This document shows, piece by piece, positions 17,009 to 25,551 of a stretch of 64,000 nt of DNA. A program made the position numbers and the translations under genes. Within the stretch, counting starts at the first letter, position 1, and each line of letters opens with the position of its first letter. The notes beneath the pieces were generated by a model. It was not told the DNA's origin, did not search any database, and was given only the letters and a program-made list of their open reading frames with translations. This stretch comes from Mesobacillus sp. S13. GTDB lineage: Bacteria; Bacillota; Bacilli; Bacillales; Cytobacillaceae. Where the stretch lies: positions 4,235,001 to 4,299,000 of the forward strand of contig NZ_CP084622.1 of NCBI RefSeq assembly GCF_020422885.1, in the 5' to 3' direction.

Positions 17009-20000
17009 TCACTTTACATTAACTATCCTTGTGCCTTTTACTAAATATCCATTATCAAGATAAGCGCAGAATCCTAATTCCACTTTTCCTGTTTTCCAGT
17101 TGAAGTCTTCACGCTCGAATTTGAAATGGCCTTTTTCTGCTTGCTTTAACAAACCTTTGTTATCAACTTTCGGTGCTACTCCGTTAAGTAATACTGTCGA
17201 TACATCAAATGTAGAGCGAGCAAATTCACCTGGCAGATCTGCCTTGACTGTGAAAATTCCTTTATTGCCCTTAATCACTTTTGGCAGCACTTGAATTGTT
17301 GCTGGGATATAAACTACAAACTCTTTTTCAACTGTAGTCACTAATCCTGCGTTGTCAGTTACCTTGATTTTTAATTTGTATACTCCCGGCTGGTCGAGTT
17401 TAATCACATCACCATTCTTGTATACAACTCCATTGACTGTCACTTCTTCAGTCGCAACACCAGAATGCTGGTCAAAAGCGTTATATGCGATGGTGAATTC
17501 TGAACCAAGCATATACTCTTCGTTCATGTCAGCAGTCACTTCAGGAGCAGTCTTGTCGACCTTTACCGTAATTAACTTTGCTTCTTCCTTGTTTCCAGCG
17601 GCATCTTCGCTGTAATAAACAACTTCATTCTTACCTTCCTCAGATACCTCGAAGCTTGCACCTTCAATGAACTCTGAGCCATTGATTGAATAATATGTCT
17701 TAGCCACTCCACTTAAATTGTCTTTTGCAGCCAACACAACCTCTTTGTCAGTGGTGTACCAGAGATCCGAAACATTGTCAGTTGTAACCGGGGCCTGGCT
17801 GTCGATTTTAACTTTCTGGGTTTGAACTTCCTCTATGTTTCCTGCTTTGTCGGCACTATAATAAGAAACCTCGTAAACGCCGTCCGCTTCAAGCAAAATC
17901 TCTGTTCCTTCAATGTATTCTGATCCATTTACCGAATAGAATGTTGCCACAACTCTACTTGTCTCATCGTTTGCAGCAAGAACGACTGTCAGAGCCTCTT
18001 GATACCACTTATCTTCTACGTTTGATGTAGTAACTGGTGCGTAACTGTCGATTTTCACTTTTTGTGATTGTGCAGCTTCTACATTACCTGCGGCATCCAC
18101 ACTGTAAAAAGAAACTTCGTACACCCCGTCTTCTTCCAGAGTGAACTCTGACGCTTCAATGTATTCCAATCCATTCACTGAGTAGAATGTCTTGGCAACA
18201 CCACTTGTCTCATCAGTTGCAGCAAGTTCAATCTTCACAGCCTCTTGATACCACTTACCTTCAATATTGGATGTAGTAACTGGTGCTTTACTGTCGATTT
18301 TTACTATCTCAGATTGAATGTCTTCCACATTCCCGGCATGGTCAACACTGTAGAATTCCACCTGATGCTCACCATCTCCAGCAACAGTGAATGTCGTTCC
18401 TTCAGCAAAATCTTTGCCATCCACAGAATAGAATGTGTTGGCAACTCCGCTTAATTGATCTGCAACTGATAACTTCACTTCCACATCTGCCGTTGCCCAA
18501 TCTTCAGTCATATCTGAAGCAGTTTGCGGCTTTGTCATATCGATTTTAACTTCGGTGGTCTGCACTTCTTCTTTATTGCCGACTTTGTCAATCGAGTAGA
18601 AAGATACCTGATGGACACCTTCACCCTCAACTGTAAAAGATGTGCCTTCAACGAATTCTGAACCATTTACTGAATAATAAGTTGCTGCAACTCCGGTTTC
18701 ATTATCTGTTGCTGACAATGAAACTTTAACCTCACCATTAATCCAATCTGTTGAAACATCAGACGTAGTCACCGGTGCTTCTTCATCAATGATTAACTTT
18801 GCCAATACCGTTTCGGATGGATCAGATTCACCAAACGAGTTACTGTAGGATGTTACATAGTATAGATGGTTGGCATAGGTTAAGTTTTTCAACTGATACG
18901 AAAGGTTATTTACTTTCTCCGCAATTAAAACTGGTTCTCCATCAATCAACTCATAAATATTGTAACCATTTGCATAGGTGACAAAATTCCAAGTGATTGT
19001 CGCACTTGTCTCACTAGTAAGCTTCAGGTTAGCGACCGGAGCCTGCATTTCTGGGTAAATGATGTTTTCAGTCCAGGTATTAGACACTGGCGACTCTCCA
19101 AATCGGTCACTGTAAGCGACAACTTCGAATGAATGAGTCTCTTCTGTAAGATTGTACACATCGTATTTCAGAGCTTTACCTTTATAAAGTAATTCTCGAT
19201 TTTCACCAACAACTTTATAAACCTGGTAGCCGTTTGCCCATGTTACCTGCGGCCATGAAAGGTTCATATTGTTTGCATTAACTACTTTTCCGGTCAATAC
19301 TGCCGGCTGCATTTCAGGCCATACCATGGTTAACTCTATTGAACTAGATAACGGGGATTCTCCAAATCGATCACTATAAGAGTGGACTTCGTATTGATAG
19401 TCCCCTTCCGGCATATTCGTGAAGGAAACCGAAGTACCGCTAACCGTCCTTAAAAACTCTTTTCCACCGTCTGTAACTTGATAGATATTATAGGTTTTTG
19501 CATACTCTGACTTATCCCATCTTAAAATGATGTCATTTCCGTTATTAATAGTATAGTAAGCATCTTCTGGTGCTTGCATAATTGGGAAGACTAAAGTGAA
19601 TTCTACTGTACTTGCCTCAGCAGACTCCCCGAATCGGTCACTAAATGATGTTACCTGTATTTTGTAATCACCTTCTGGCATGTTTGATAACACAGCTGAC
19701 GTACTGGTTGCTGTTCTCAATAACTCTCTTTCACCGTTTTTAACTTGATAGATATTATAGGATTTTGCAAATTCGGCAGCGTCCCACTTCAAGTAAATAT
19801 CATTCCCATTATTAATAGTTTTGCTAATATTTTCTGGTTTTTGCATTTCCGGGAAATTAACGGTCACATTCACTTGAGTTCCTTCACTGGATTCACCAAA
19901 GCGGCTGCTGACAGAACGAATGAAATAGACATGCTCTCCTTCAGACACATTGGAAAGAATTTTCCTAGGAGAAGATGAAGAAGACAATGAACCTGCAAAA

Positions 20001-22093
20001 ACTTCCTCGCCATCTATCTGTTCGTAAATATTGTAACCAGTAGCATAACTTACAGAATCCCATGTTAGAGAAACATCATTTCCATTTAAAATTGCAGCAT
20101 TTACATTTTCAGGTTTCACCATTTCAGGGTGAACTACAGAAATCTTTATAGCAGTTCCTTCAGGGGATTGACTAGAGAAATAGGAATAAGAATAAACGAC
20201 AAACTCTAGTTCTCCTTCTGGCTGGTTAGATAAATAAACATATGTTGATCTTGGCGAAGACTTCAGAATTTTTTCTCCATCAACAACCTGATAAACTTTG
20301 TAGCTTGCTGCATAGTCTACAGCATCCCACTGCAGCTTGATGTCATTACCACTCGAAATTGAATATGTTATATTTTCAGGAGCCGGCATCACATATCCGT
20401 CCAGGGTAACCTCTACTGGGCTGCCGATTTTTGATTCACCAAATCTGGAAGAATACGAATATACTTCATACTTGTATTGGCCAGCTTCCAAATTGCTATA
20501 AGAGATACTTGTACCAGAAACAAATCTTTTCAGGACTTTTTCTCCATCAAGAATCTGATATACATAATAGCTGTTGGCATATTCAGCCTTATCCCAGCTC
20601 AATGTGAAACTAGTTGGGTTGGTCACAGAATACTCTACATTGGTAGGTGGGGCAACATCTGGATGTTCAAGAGCAGTACTGATTTCAAGCCCTTCTTTTG
20701 ATTCTCCGATTCGAGCATTATAAGCAAAGATTTCATAATGATAATTCCCTTCTGGGAGATTAGTGAAAGTTTTAGTTGTTCCTGTAATTGAATCTTTTAA
20801 AACCTTAACACCGTCTATGATTTGGTAGACATTATAATTGCTGGCATTGACAACAGAATCCCAAGTCAGGGTTAAATCATTACCATTTTTAACATTAACA
20901 GCACCATTTTGCGGTGCATCAAGTTCATATGTTTCCACTGTAACTGTTAACTTGGCACTATCTTCTGATTCACCAAAACGGTCGCTATATGAGTGGATTT
21001 CAAATTGATAGTCGCCACTCTCTTGTTTTTGATAGTTTATATAATTTCTTGTAACTGTATCCTTCAGCACTTTTTCTCCATCAACAATTTGATAGACTTT
21101 GTAGCTGTCGGCATAGTCAACTCGATCCCAGCTAATATAAATATCATTAAAGTTCTGCACTTTTGCAGTAGCATTAGGGGCCTGCATTACTACCGGACTA
21201 ACCGTTAGTGAGATTTCACTGCCTTCTTGTGATTCACCAAAGCGGTCGCTGAAGGAATGAACGATATATTTGTAATCACCCTCAGGCTTATTCACTAACT
21301 TTATGTTTGTTGTTGTAACCGTTTCTTTTAATACCTTTTGTCCTTCTATTACCTGATAGACATTATAGCCTTTCGCAAAAGGAACACTGCTCCATTTTAA
21401 GGTTACATCCGTTCCGTTAGAAATAGTGAAAGTCGGATTATCCGGCTTTGTCATTACCGGGTGAATAAGTTCAACTGATATAGCATCTGTAAGCACCGAT
21501 TCCCCGAAATAAGGGTTAGCTGCAGATACTGAATATGTATATGTGCCTGCTGCTGAGTTCGTAAACTTGTAACTATTTGAAGTCGTGGTCGTAAGCAGCT
21601 TATTTTCACCATTTTCCAAGACTTCAAAAATAGAATACTCTTGAGCATATTGAGATGATTTCCAATCAAGGACAATATCATTACCATTTTGGATTTTATA
21701 AGACAGATTTGCCGGGGCTTCCATTGAAGGATAAACAACATCCAAAGTTATCGGAGCCGATGGCCCAGATTCGAACTCACCGCTCAAAGTGGATATTGTA
21801 TAGGTATAACTGCCTTCTGGAAGATCATTCAAGCTATAAATATTTGTTTTGGCCGTACCAAGCAATATCAACTGGCCTTCTTTAATTTCATAAACATTAT
21901 AGCCAGTTGCTCCATATACAGTATTCCATGTGAGTTTTACATCTTCAGGGGATGGATTCACGTAAGCGAGATCCGTAGGGGGTAGCATACTGCTTGCATT
22001 GTTAGCGAATGCTGATCCAATTGGCAAAACCAATTGAGCGATTAGCAGCATAACTACTACTAGAGACGGGAATTTAAATAATCTCTTAAACAT
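17009..22093 (-). CDS. Giant secreted FnIII-repeat surface protein under c-di-GMP riboswitch control
   Basis: 1694 residues. A signal peptide begins MFKRLFKFPSLVVVMLLIAQ and ends near SAFA. Twelve fibronectin-III-like repeats of ~88 residues follow (each with GYNVYQ...GEK...SYSDRFGES-type sequence), then five Ig-like repeats of the OmpL47 type (APVTTSN...WYQEAVK...VKID), one more Ig-like domain and a ~100-residue C-terminal domain. No LPXTG or SLH anchor is seen. ATG 22093 is chosen since AAAGGAGAG lies 5 nt upstream; a start at 22147 would place coding sequence inside the riboswitch terminator. A likely adhesin or matrix protein, lying between hag and flaG. Function is inferred. Confidence 0.9.
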   Translation of the reverse strand: MFKRLFKFPSLVVVMLLIAQLVLPIGSAFANNASSMLPPTDLAYVNPSPEDVKLTWNTVYGATGYNVYEIKEGQLILLGTAKTNIYSLNDLPEGSYTYTISTLSGEFESGPSAPITLDVVYPSMEAPANLSYKIQNGNDIVLDWKSSQYAQEYSIFEVLENGENKLLTTTTSNSYKFTNSAAGTYTYSVSAANPYFGESVLTDAISVELIHPVMTKPDNPTFTISNGTDVTLKWSSVPFAKGYNVYQVIEGQKVLKETVTTTNIKLVNKPEGDYKYIVHSFSDRFGESQEGSEISLTVSPVVMQAPNATAKVQNFNDIYISWDRVDYADSYKVYQIVDGEKVLKDTVTRNYINYQKQESGDYQFEIHSYSDRFGESEDSAKLTVTVETYELDAPQNGAVNVKNGNDLTLTWDSVVNASNYNVYQIIDGVKVLKDSITGTTKTFTNLPEGNYHYEIFAYNARIGESKEGLEISTALEHPDVAPPTNVEYSVTNPTSFTLSWDKAEYANSYYVYQILDGEKVLKRFVSGTSISYSNLEAGQYKYEVYSYSSRFGESKIGSPVEVTLDGYVMPAPENITYSISSGNDIKLQWDAVDYAASYKVYQVVDGEKILKSSPRSTYVYLSNQPEGELEFVVYSYSYFSSQSPEGTAIKISVVHPEMVKPENVNAAILNGNDVSLTWDSVSYATGYNIYEQIDGEEVFAGSLSSSSSPRKILSNVSEGEHVYFIRSVSSRFGESSEGTQVNVTVNFPEMQKPENISKTINNGNDIYLKWDAAEFAKSYNIYQVKNGERELLRTATSTSAVLSNMPEGDYKIQVTSFSDRFGESAEASTVEFTLVFPIMQAPEDAYYTINNGNDIILRWDKSEYAKTYNIYQVTDGGKEFLRTVSGTSVSFTNMPEGDYQYEVHSYSDRFGESPLSSSIELTMVWPEMQPAVLTGKVVNANNMNLSWPQVTWANGYQVYKVVGENRELLYKGKALKYDVYNLTEETHSFEVVAYSDRFGESPVSNTWTENIIYPEMQAPVANLKLTSETSATITWNFVTYANGYNIYELIDGEPVLIAEKVNNLSYQLKNLTYANHLYYVTSYSNSFGESDPSETVLAKLIIDEEAPVTTSDVSTDWINGEVKVSLSATDNETGVAATYYSVNGSEFVEGTSFTVEGEGVHQVSFYSIDKVGNKEEVQTTEVKIDMTKPQTASDMTEDWATADVEVKLSVADQLSGVANTFYSVDGKDFAEGTTFTVAGDGEHQVEFYSVDHAGNVEDIQSEIVKIDSKAPVTTSNIEGKWYQEAVKIELAATDETSGVAKTFYSVNGLEYIEASEFTLEEDGVYEVSFYSVDAAGNVEAAQSQKVKIDSYAPVTTSNVEDKWYQEALTVVLAANDETSRVVATFYSVNGSEYIEGTEILLEADGVYEVSYYSADKAGNIEEVQTQKVKIDSQAPVTTDNVSDLWYTTDKEVVLAAKDNLSGVAKTYYSINGSEFIEGASFEVSEEGKNEVVYYSEDAAGNKEEAKLITVKVDKTAPEVTADMNEEYMLGSEFTIAYNAFDQHSGVATEEVTVNGVVYKNGDVIKLDQPGVYKLKIKVTDNAGLVTTVEKEFVVYIPATIQVLPKVIKGNKGIFTVKADLPGEFARSTFDVSTVLLNGVAPKVDNKGLLKQAEKGHFKFEREDFNWKTGKVELGFCAYLDNGYLVKGTRIVNVK

Positions 22094-22120
22094 ATTTCTC
22101 TCCTTTTGCGAAAAAAGGGC

Positions 22121-22144
22121 AAACAAAAAGACCTTAACAAGGTC
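22121..22144 (-). terminator. Riboswitch expression-platform terminator
   Basis: Minus-strand GACCTT-GTT-AAGGTC followed by TTTTTGTTT, 28 nt before the start codon. The 5' arm CCTTGT (22142-22137) can instead pair with ACAAGG (22171-22166) and CTATG (22149-22145) with CATAG (22162-22158), giving an exclusive antiterminator. Confidence 0.82.
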
Positions 22145-22262
22145 CATAGAAAATACGCTATGTATCCTTGTGGCAACCGGCTGCCATCCACCAAAATAAC
22201 TAGTAAGGTAGAACAGGCCCGTGGCTTTGCGTCCTATAGTTTCCCATAGTTTGCCTTTTTCA
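22145..22262 (-). ncRNA. Cyclic-di-GMP-I (GEMM-I) riboswitch
   Basis: The minus strand carries the GEMM-I core in order: GGCAAAC (22255-22249), a stem CTATGG / CTATAG closed by a GAAA tetraloop, the near-invariant GGACGCAAAGCC (22234-22223), a second stem, then GGCAGCCGGTTGCC (22185-22172), whose end pairs with GGCAA to close P1. The aptamer is followed by an antiterminator segment and terminator, so c-di-GMP should decide transcription of the FnIII-repeat gene. Whether binding turns it on or off cannot be settled by eye; the antiterminator uses sequence just 3' of P1. Confidence 0.93.
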
Positions 22263-22375
22263 CTTGTATTTCACTTTATCATAATACAATAGACCCAATA
22301 TTAAAAGGTATTTATACCCATAAGTTTTATTTTTAAGAAATTTATAAGAAGTTACTCTTCAATTATTAATCAACA

Positions 22376-22406
22376 GAAAAAGAGGTTTGTCCATTGGACA
22401 AACCTC
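22376..22406 (-). terminator. Terminator of hag
   Basis: GAGGTTTGTCC / GGACAAACCTC stem followed by TTTTTC on the minus strand, 12 nt past the hag stop. Confidence 0.92.
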
Positions 22407-22418
22407 ATAAGTTTAAAA

Positions 22419-23186
22419 TTAACGAAGAAGTTGAAGAACTCCCTGCGGCTGTTGGTTAGCTTGAGCAAGCATAGCTTGAGAAGCTTGAGCAAGGATAGAG
22501 TTCTTAGTTTGGTTCATCATCTCTTTTGCCATATCAACGTCTCGGATACGTGATTCTGCAGAAGTTAAGTTTTCTGCAGTAGTGTTTAGGTTATTGATAG
22601 TGTGCTCTAATCGATTCTGATGCGCACCGAAAGTGGACCTTGCAGTATTGATAGTATCAATAGAAGTTTCAATGGCTGATGTAGCAGAGGCAGATGATAA
22701 AGTTTGTGCTGCAACAGTGAGACCTACTGCAAATACATCGGTGTCATCATCACTAATTACAATATCAATCGTACCAGCAAATACGTTAGTTCCATTAAAC
22801 TCTGTATCAGAAATGATCTTATCAATTTGAGTTCCCAATTGGGTCATTTCAAGATCGAGGTTCGCAATATCTTCAGTGTTGTATGTGCCGTTAGCTTTCT
22901 GTACTGATAATTCTTTCAAACGTACTAGCATGTCACTAACTTCGTTCAATGCACCTTCAGCAGTTTGGATGTAAGAAATACCATCTTGAGCATTCTTAGA
23001 AGCTTGTTCTAATCCACGAACCTGACCGCGCATTTTTTCAGAGATGGATAGACCAGCTGCATCATCAGCTGCACGATTGATACGAAGACCTGAAGATAGC
23101 TTTTCCATCGACTTCATTTGAGCGTTGTTAGCATTACCTAACTGGCGGTGCGTGTTTAACGCTGCGATATTGTGGTTGATTCTCAT
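22419..23186 (-). CDS. hag: Flagellin
   Basis: 255 residues: conserved D0/D1 N-terminus (MRINHNIAALNTHRQLGNANN...LSSGLRINRAADDAAGLSISEKMRGQ) and C-terminus (MNQTKNSILAQASQAMLAQANQQPQGVLQLL) with only a ~60-residue centre, so a minimal flagellin without outer D2/D3 domains. ATG 23186 has AAGGAGG; codons upstream are in the leader. SigD promoter and a CsrA hairpin precede it; csrA and fliW lie directly upstream. Confidence 0.98.
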   Translation of the reverse strand: MRINHNIAALNTHRQLGNANNAQMKSMEKLSSGLRINRAADDAAGLSISEKMRGQVRGLEQASKNAQDGISYIQTAEGALNEVSDMLVRLKELSVQKANGTYNTEDIANLDLEMTQLGTQIDKIISDTEFNGTNVFAGTIDIVISDDDTDVFAVGLTVAAQTLSSASATSAIETSIDTINTARSTFGAHQNRLEHTINNLNTTAENLTSAESRIRDVDMAKEMMNQTKNSILAQASQAMLAQANQQPQGVLQLLR

Positions 23187-23210
23187 TATTTTTTTCCTCC
23201 TTGAATGTTT

Positions 23211-23230
23211 GGTCCACATCCATGTGAACC
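23211..23230 (-). promoter_or_regulatory. CsrA-binding hairpin in the hag leader
   Basis: Minus strand GGTTCACATGGATGTGGACC folds into a stem with TGGA in the loop. Its centre ACATGGATGT is 9/10 identical to the known CsrA consensus ACARGGAUGU. A second GGA lies in the hag RBS AAGGAGGA ~10 nt downstream, the two-site arrangement CsrA uses to block hag translation in B. subtilis. Confidence 0.78.
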
Positions 23231-23285
23231 GAAATGATTAGCTCAGGGAAATAATGTCGGCCGCCCATTTCCCTTTACACTATTA

Positions 23286-23312
23286 TTATCGTCGAACAAA
23301 TATATTTGTTTA
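23286..23312 (-). promoter_or_regulatory. SigD promoter of hag
   Basis: Minus strand TAAA-N15-GACGATAA against TAAA-N15-GCCGATAT, ~100 bp upstream of the hag start, leaving a leader long enough for the CsrA hairpin. Confidence 0.75.
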
Positions 23313-23331
23313 ATAGTTTTTAAATCTTTTT

Positions 23332-23553
23332 TTATTTTTGTGCCTTAAAATTAATAATCAGGTTAGAAATGTCTTTAGAAGCTTGCTGGTTTTCCTCCTG
23401 AATTAATTCAAGAATTTCTTTACGAAATATTTCTATATTTCTGGGGGCTTTTATACCTAGTTTAACTTGATCATTTTTTGAGGAAATCACTGTTATTTCA
23501 ATGTCCTCTCCAATTTTAATGCTTTCCCCATTCTTCCTAGTCAATACAAGCAT
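23332..23553 (-). CDS. csrA: Carbon storage regulator CsrA
   Basis: 73 residues: MLVLTRKNGESIKIGEDIEITVISSKNDQVKLGIKAP is diagnostic for this RNA-binding dimer. It represses hag translation and is antagonised by FliW, encoded 3 bp upstream. Slightly longer C-terminal tail than enteric CsrA, as in other Bacilli where the tail contacts FliW. Confidence 0.97.
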   Translation of the reverse strand: MLVLTRKNGESIKIGEDIEITVISSKNDQVKLGIKAPRNIEIFRKEILELIQEENQQASKDISNLIINFKAQK

Positions 23554-23556
23554 CTT

Positions 23557-24000
23557 CTATCCCCCCTTTACTACATCCTTCTTAAAGATTGGGTGTTTTG
23601 TTTTATAACCTTCTTCATGTAATATTAATTGTTTCGCCTTATTATTCTTTGAATTAATGATTATTGGAGCTTGCAGGTTCGCTGTTGTTTTTTCAAATGG
23701 ATCTTCTACAGTAAGAATAGAATATACACTCACATCTTCTTGAGATTTAAGTCCGAGATCCTCTACGAAAGAATCTTCCATTTTAAATTCATATTCCTTA
23801 AAAAAGGTAAAGGGATTGGTTACTACAAATGCTACGCTTGGTATTGTTAGTGATTGCATAATATAGAAGTAGTTATCATCCGAAAGTGGAAGTATAACAA
23901 ACTCCTTTTCATCCGGGAAACCAGGGATTCCTTTGTCAAAGGATAAAACTTCATTGGGATTTATTTCAACATCACCGTGATACTTGGTAAAGATCTTCAT
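23557..24000 (-). CDS. fliW: Flagellar assembly factor FliW
   Basis: 147 residues with the family start MKIFTKYHGDVEINPNEVLSFDKGIPGFPDEKEFVIL. FliW binds either flagellin or CsrA, releasing hag mRNA when flagellin is exported. Lies between the yviE-like gene and csrA, 3 bp from the latter, so co-translated. Confidence 0.96.
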   Translation of the reverse strand: MKIFTKYHGDVEINPNEVLSFDKGIPGFPDEKEFVILPLSDDNYFYIMQSLTIPSVAFVVTNPFTFFKEYEFKMEDSFVEDLGLKSQEDVSVYSILTVEDPFEKTTANLQAPIIINSKNNKAKQLILHEEGYKTKHPIFKKDVVKGG

Positions 24001-24050
24001 TTTTCATCATTCCCTTATTATAAATTGTTCATAACTTATGCCTACATGCT

Positions 24051-24605
24051 TTACATTTCAAAGTCTATTTTTAAAGCTGGATACTGCTTGAGCGAAATTT
24101 CAACCAAACCTGGTGTCGAGGAAAAAATCGGCTTATTTACTTGAGTTTCAATAATCGGCTTATTTACCCTCCAATTAATATCAAGTTTCGTCGGTTCATA
24201 TTCAATCTTTACACTGCCTGCTGAAGGAATCCATCCTATATTAAATTCTAAATTCGTTGGCTCGCTGTTTCTTTTTGCCTGGGAAGCAAGGGGATGACCA
24301 CCGTTTTCAATCATCATTAATTCATCACCATCTTGGGCAACACGCGCAAGTCCAGCAAGCCAATCTTGATACCCTTGTTCAGCAGCTTCTTCAATTCGTC
24401 TTGAAATATTCTTTAAATCCATATCTTCCCTTGCTTTTGTTTGATCGATTGTTAACTTTGATGCCGTACGCTCAATATCAAGCTCGGCTTTAGGCTGTTG
24501 AATATTTAATTCTGCTTTAGGCTGCTCAATTGCCAACTGCGAATTTACTGTCTTTATTTGTATTTGTCCCGATGTAGAATGCAAACGAATCTGCGGTAGT
24601 CGCAT
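24051..24605 (-). CDS. DUF6470 protein (YviE-like)
   Basis: 184 residues: MRLPQIRLHSTSGQIQIKTVNSQLAIEQPKAELNIQQP..., with repeated QPKAELNI/DIE-type segments and a beta-rich C-terminus. Matches B. subtilis YviE, always between flgL and fliW; molecular role unknown. ATG 24605 chosen because AGGAGGG is then 7 nt away; the ATG two codons earlier is too close. Confidence 0.85.
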   Translation of the reverse strand: MRLPQIRLHSTSGQIQIKTVNSQLAIEQPKAELNIQQPKAELDIERTASKLTIDQTKAREDMDLKNISRRIEEAAEQGYQDWLAGLARVAQDGDELMMIENGGHPLASQAKRNSEPTNLEFNIGWIPSAGSVKIEYEPTKLDINWRVNKPIIETQVNKPIFSSTPGLVEISLKQYPALKIDFEM

Positions 24606-24620
24606 GAACATTCCCTCCTA

Positions 24621-24651
24621 GAAAAAAAAGCTATTCCCAATGAGAATAGCT
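24621..24651 (-). terminator. Terminator between flgL and the yviE-like gene
   Basis: AGCTATTC / GAATAGCT hairpin and TTTTTTTTC on the minus strand, starting at the flgL stop. It should reduce transcription from the flgM-flgL genes into fliW-csrA. Confidence 0.85.
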
Positions 24652-25541
24652 TATCTTAAAAAGTCTAAAAGCGTAGGCTGCAATATTCGTGCACCAACTC
24701 CTAGTGCTGCCCGGTGGACACTCTCCTGGGTCTTTAAATCAGTAATGACTTTTTCAATATCAGCATCTTCATTATCTGACAAGACCCTATTTGCAATTAC
24801 TTCTTGCTGGCTGATACGGTAATCAACCATTTCAAGACGATTATAGCGTGCCCCTAACTCTGATCGTTCGGCGATCAGACTATCAATCTTTTTATCAAGT
24901 TCAACTAATACCCCATTTAAATCAGCAGGGGTATTATTTTCAAAGGCAGTTTGTATATTTTGTACCACACTAAATAGCTCTTGGTTAAATACATTAGCAG
25001 GATTAACATTCGCTCTTAATGAGACTCCGTGCGATATCTCCACCTTATAGTTATTTATTGATGGGTCTGATAGGTTTGCCGCTACTGTTGGAGGATTTTC
25101 AATTGGTACCGGCGGATGCTCGGTGTCCGTTCCATGGAATATATATCGGCCAGACACCTGGGTATTTGCAACTTGCACTAAATCGCTCTTAATCTGTTCG
25201 ATTTCTCGAGCTACTGCTTCTCTATCAGTCGAACTGAGAGTTCCATTTTTCGCTTGTATCACTAATTCCCGGACACGCTGTAGTCCGTTATTTGCTTGCT
25301 CCAAACCAGCCTCAGAATTCTCCATCCACAAATAAAGTTCAGAAAGGTTCCTCTTATACTGCTCAACTTCCGTCAATCCTGAGCGGTAAAACATCCCTTT
25401 CATCGCTACAACCGGATCATCGGAAGGCTTAGTAATTTTTTTACCTGTAGAAAGCTGATCTTGGTACTGTCCCATACGGCGGTAGCTTTCGCTTAGGTTT
25501 CTTAATGAATTGGAAGAAAGCATTGATTGTGTTATGCGCAT
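24651..25541 (-). CDS. flgL: Flagellar hook-associated protein 3 FlgL
   Basis: 296 residues with the flagellin-like N-terminus MRITQSMLSSNSLRNLSESYRRMGQYQDQLSTGKKITKPSDDP and the matching C-terminal helix. Forms the second junction zone between hook and filament. Follows flgK by 10 bp. Confidence 0.96.
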   Translation of the reverse strand: MRITQSMLSSNSLRNLSESYRRMGQYQDQLSTGKKITKPSDDPVVAMKGMFYRSGLTEVEQYKRNLSELYLWMENSEAGLEQANNGLQRVRELVIQAKNGTLSSTDREAVAREIEQIKSDLVQVANTQVSGRYIFHGTDTEHPPVPIENPPTVAANLSDPSINNYKVEISHGVSLRANVNPANVFNQELFSVVQNIQTAFENNTPADLNGVLVELDKKIDSLIAERSELGARYNRLEMVDYRISQQEVIANRVLSDNEDADIEKVITDLKTQESVHRAALGVGARILQPTLLDFLR

Positions 25542-25551
25542 TTCATTTCAC

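Noticed and set aside
17009..22147. Start of the FnIII protein at 22147
   Set aside because: The extra 18 codons overlap the riboswitch terminator; ATG 22093 has a good RBS and starts a proper signal peptide.
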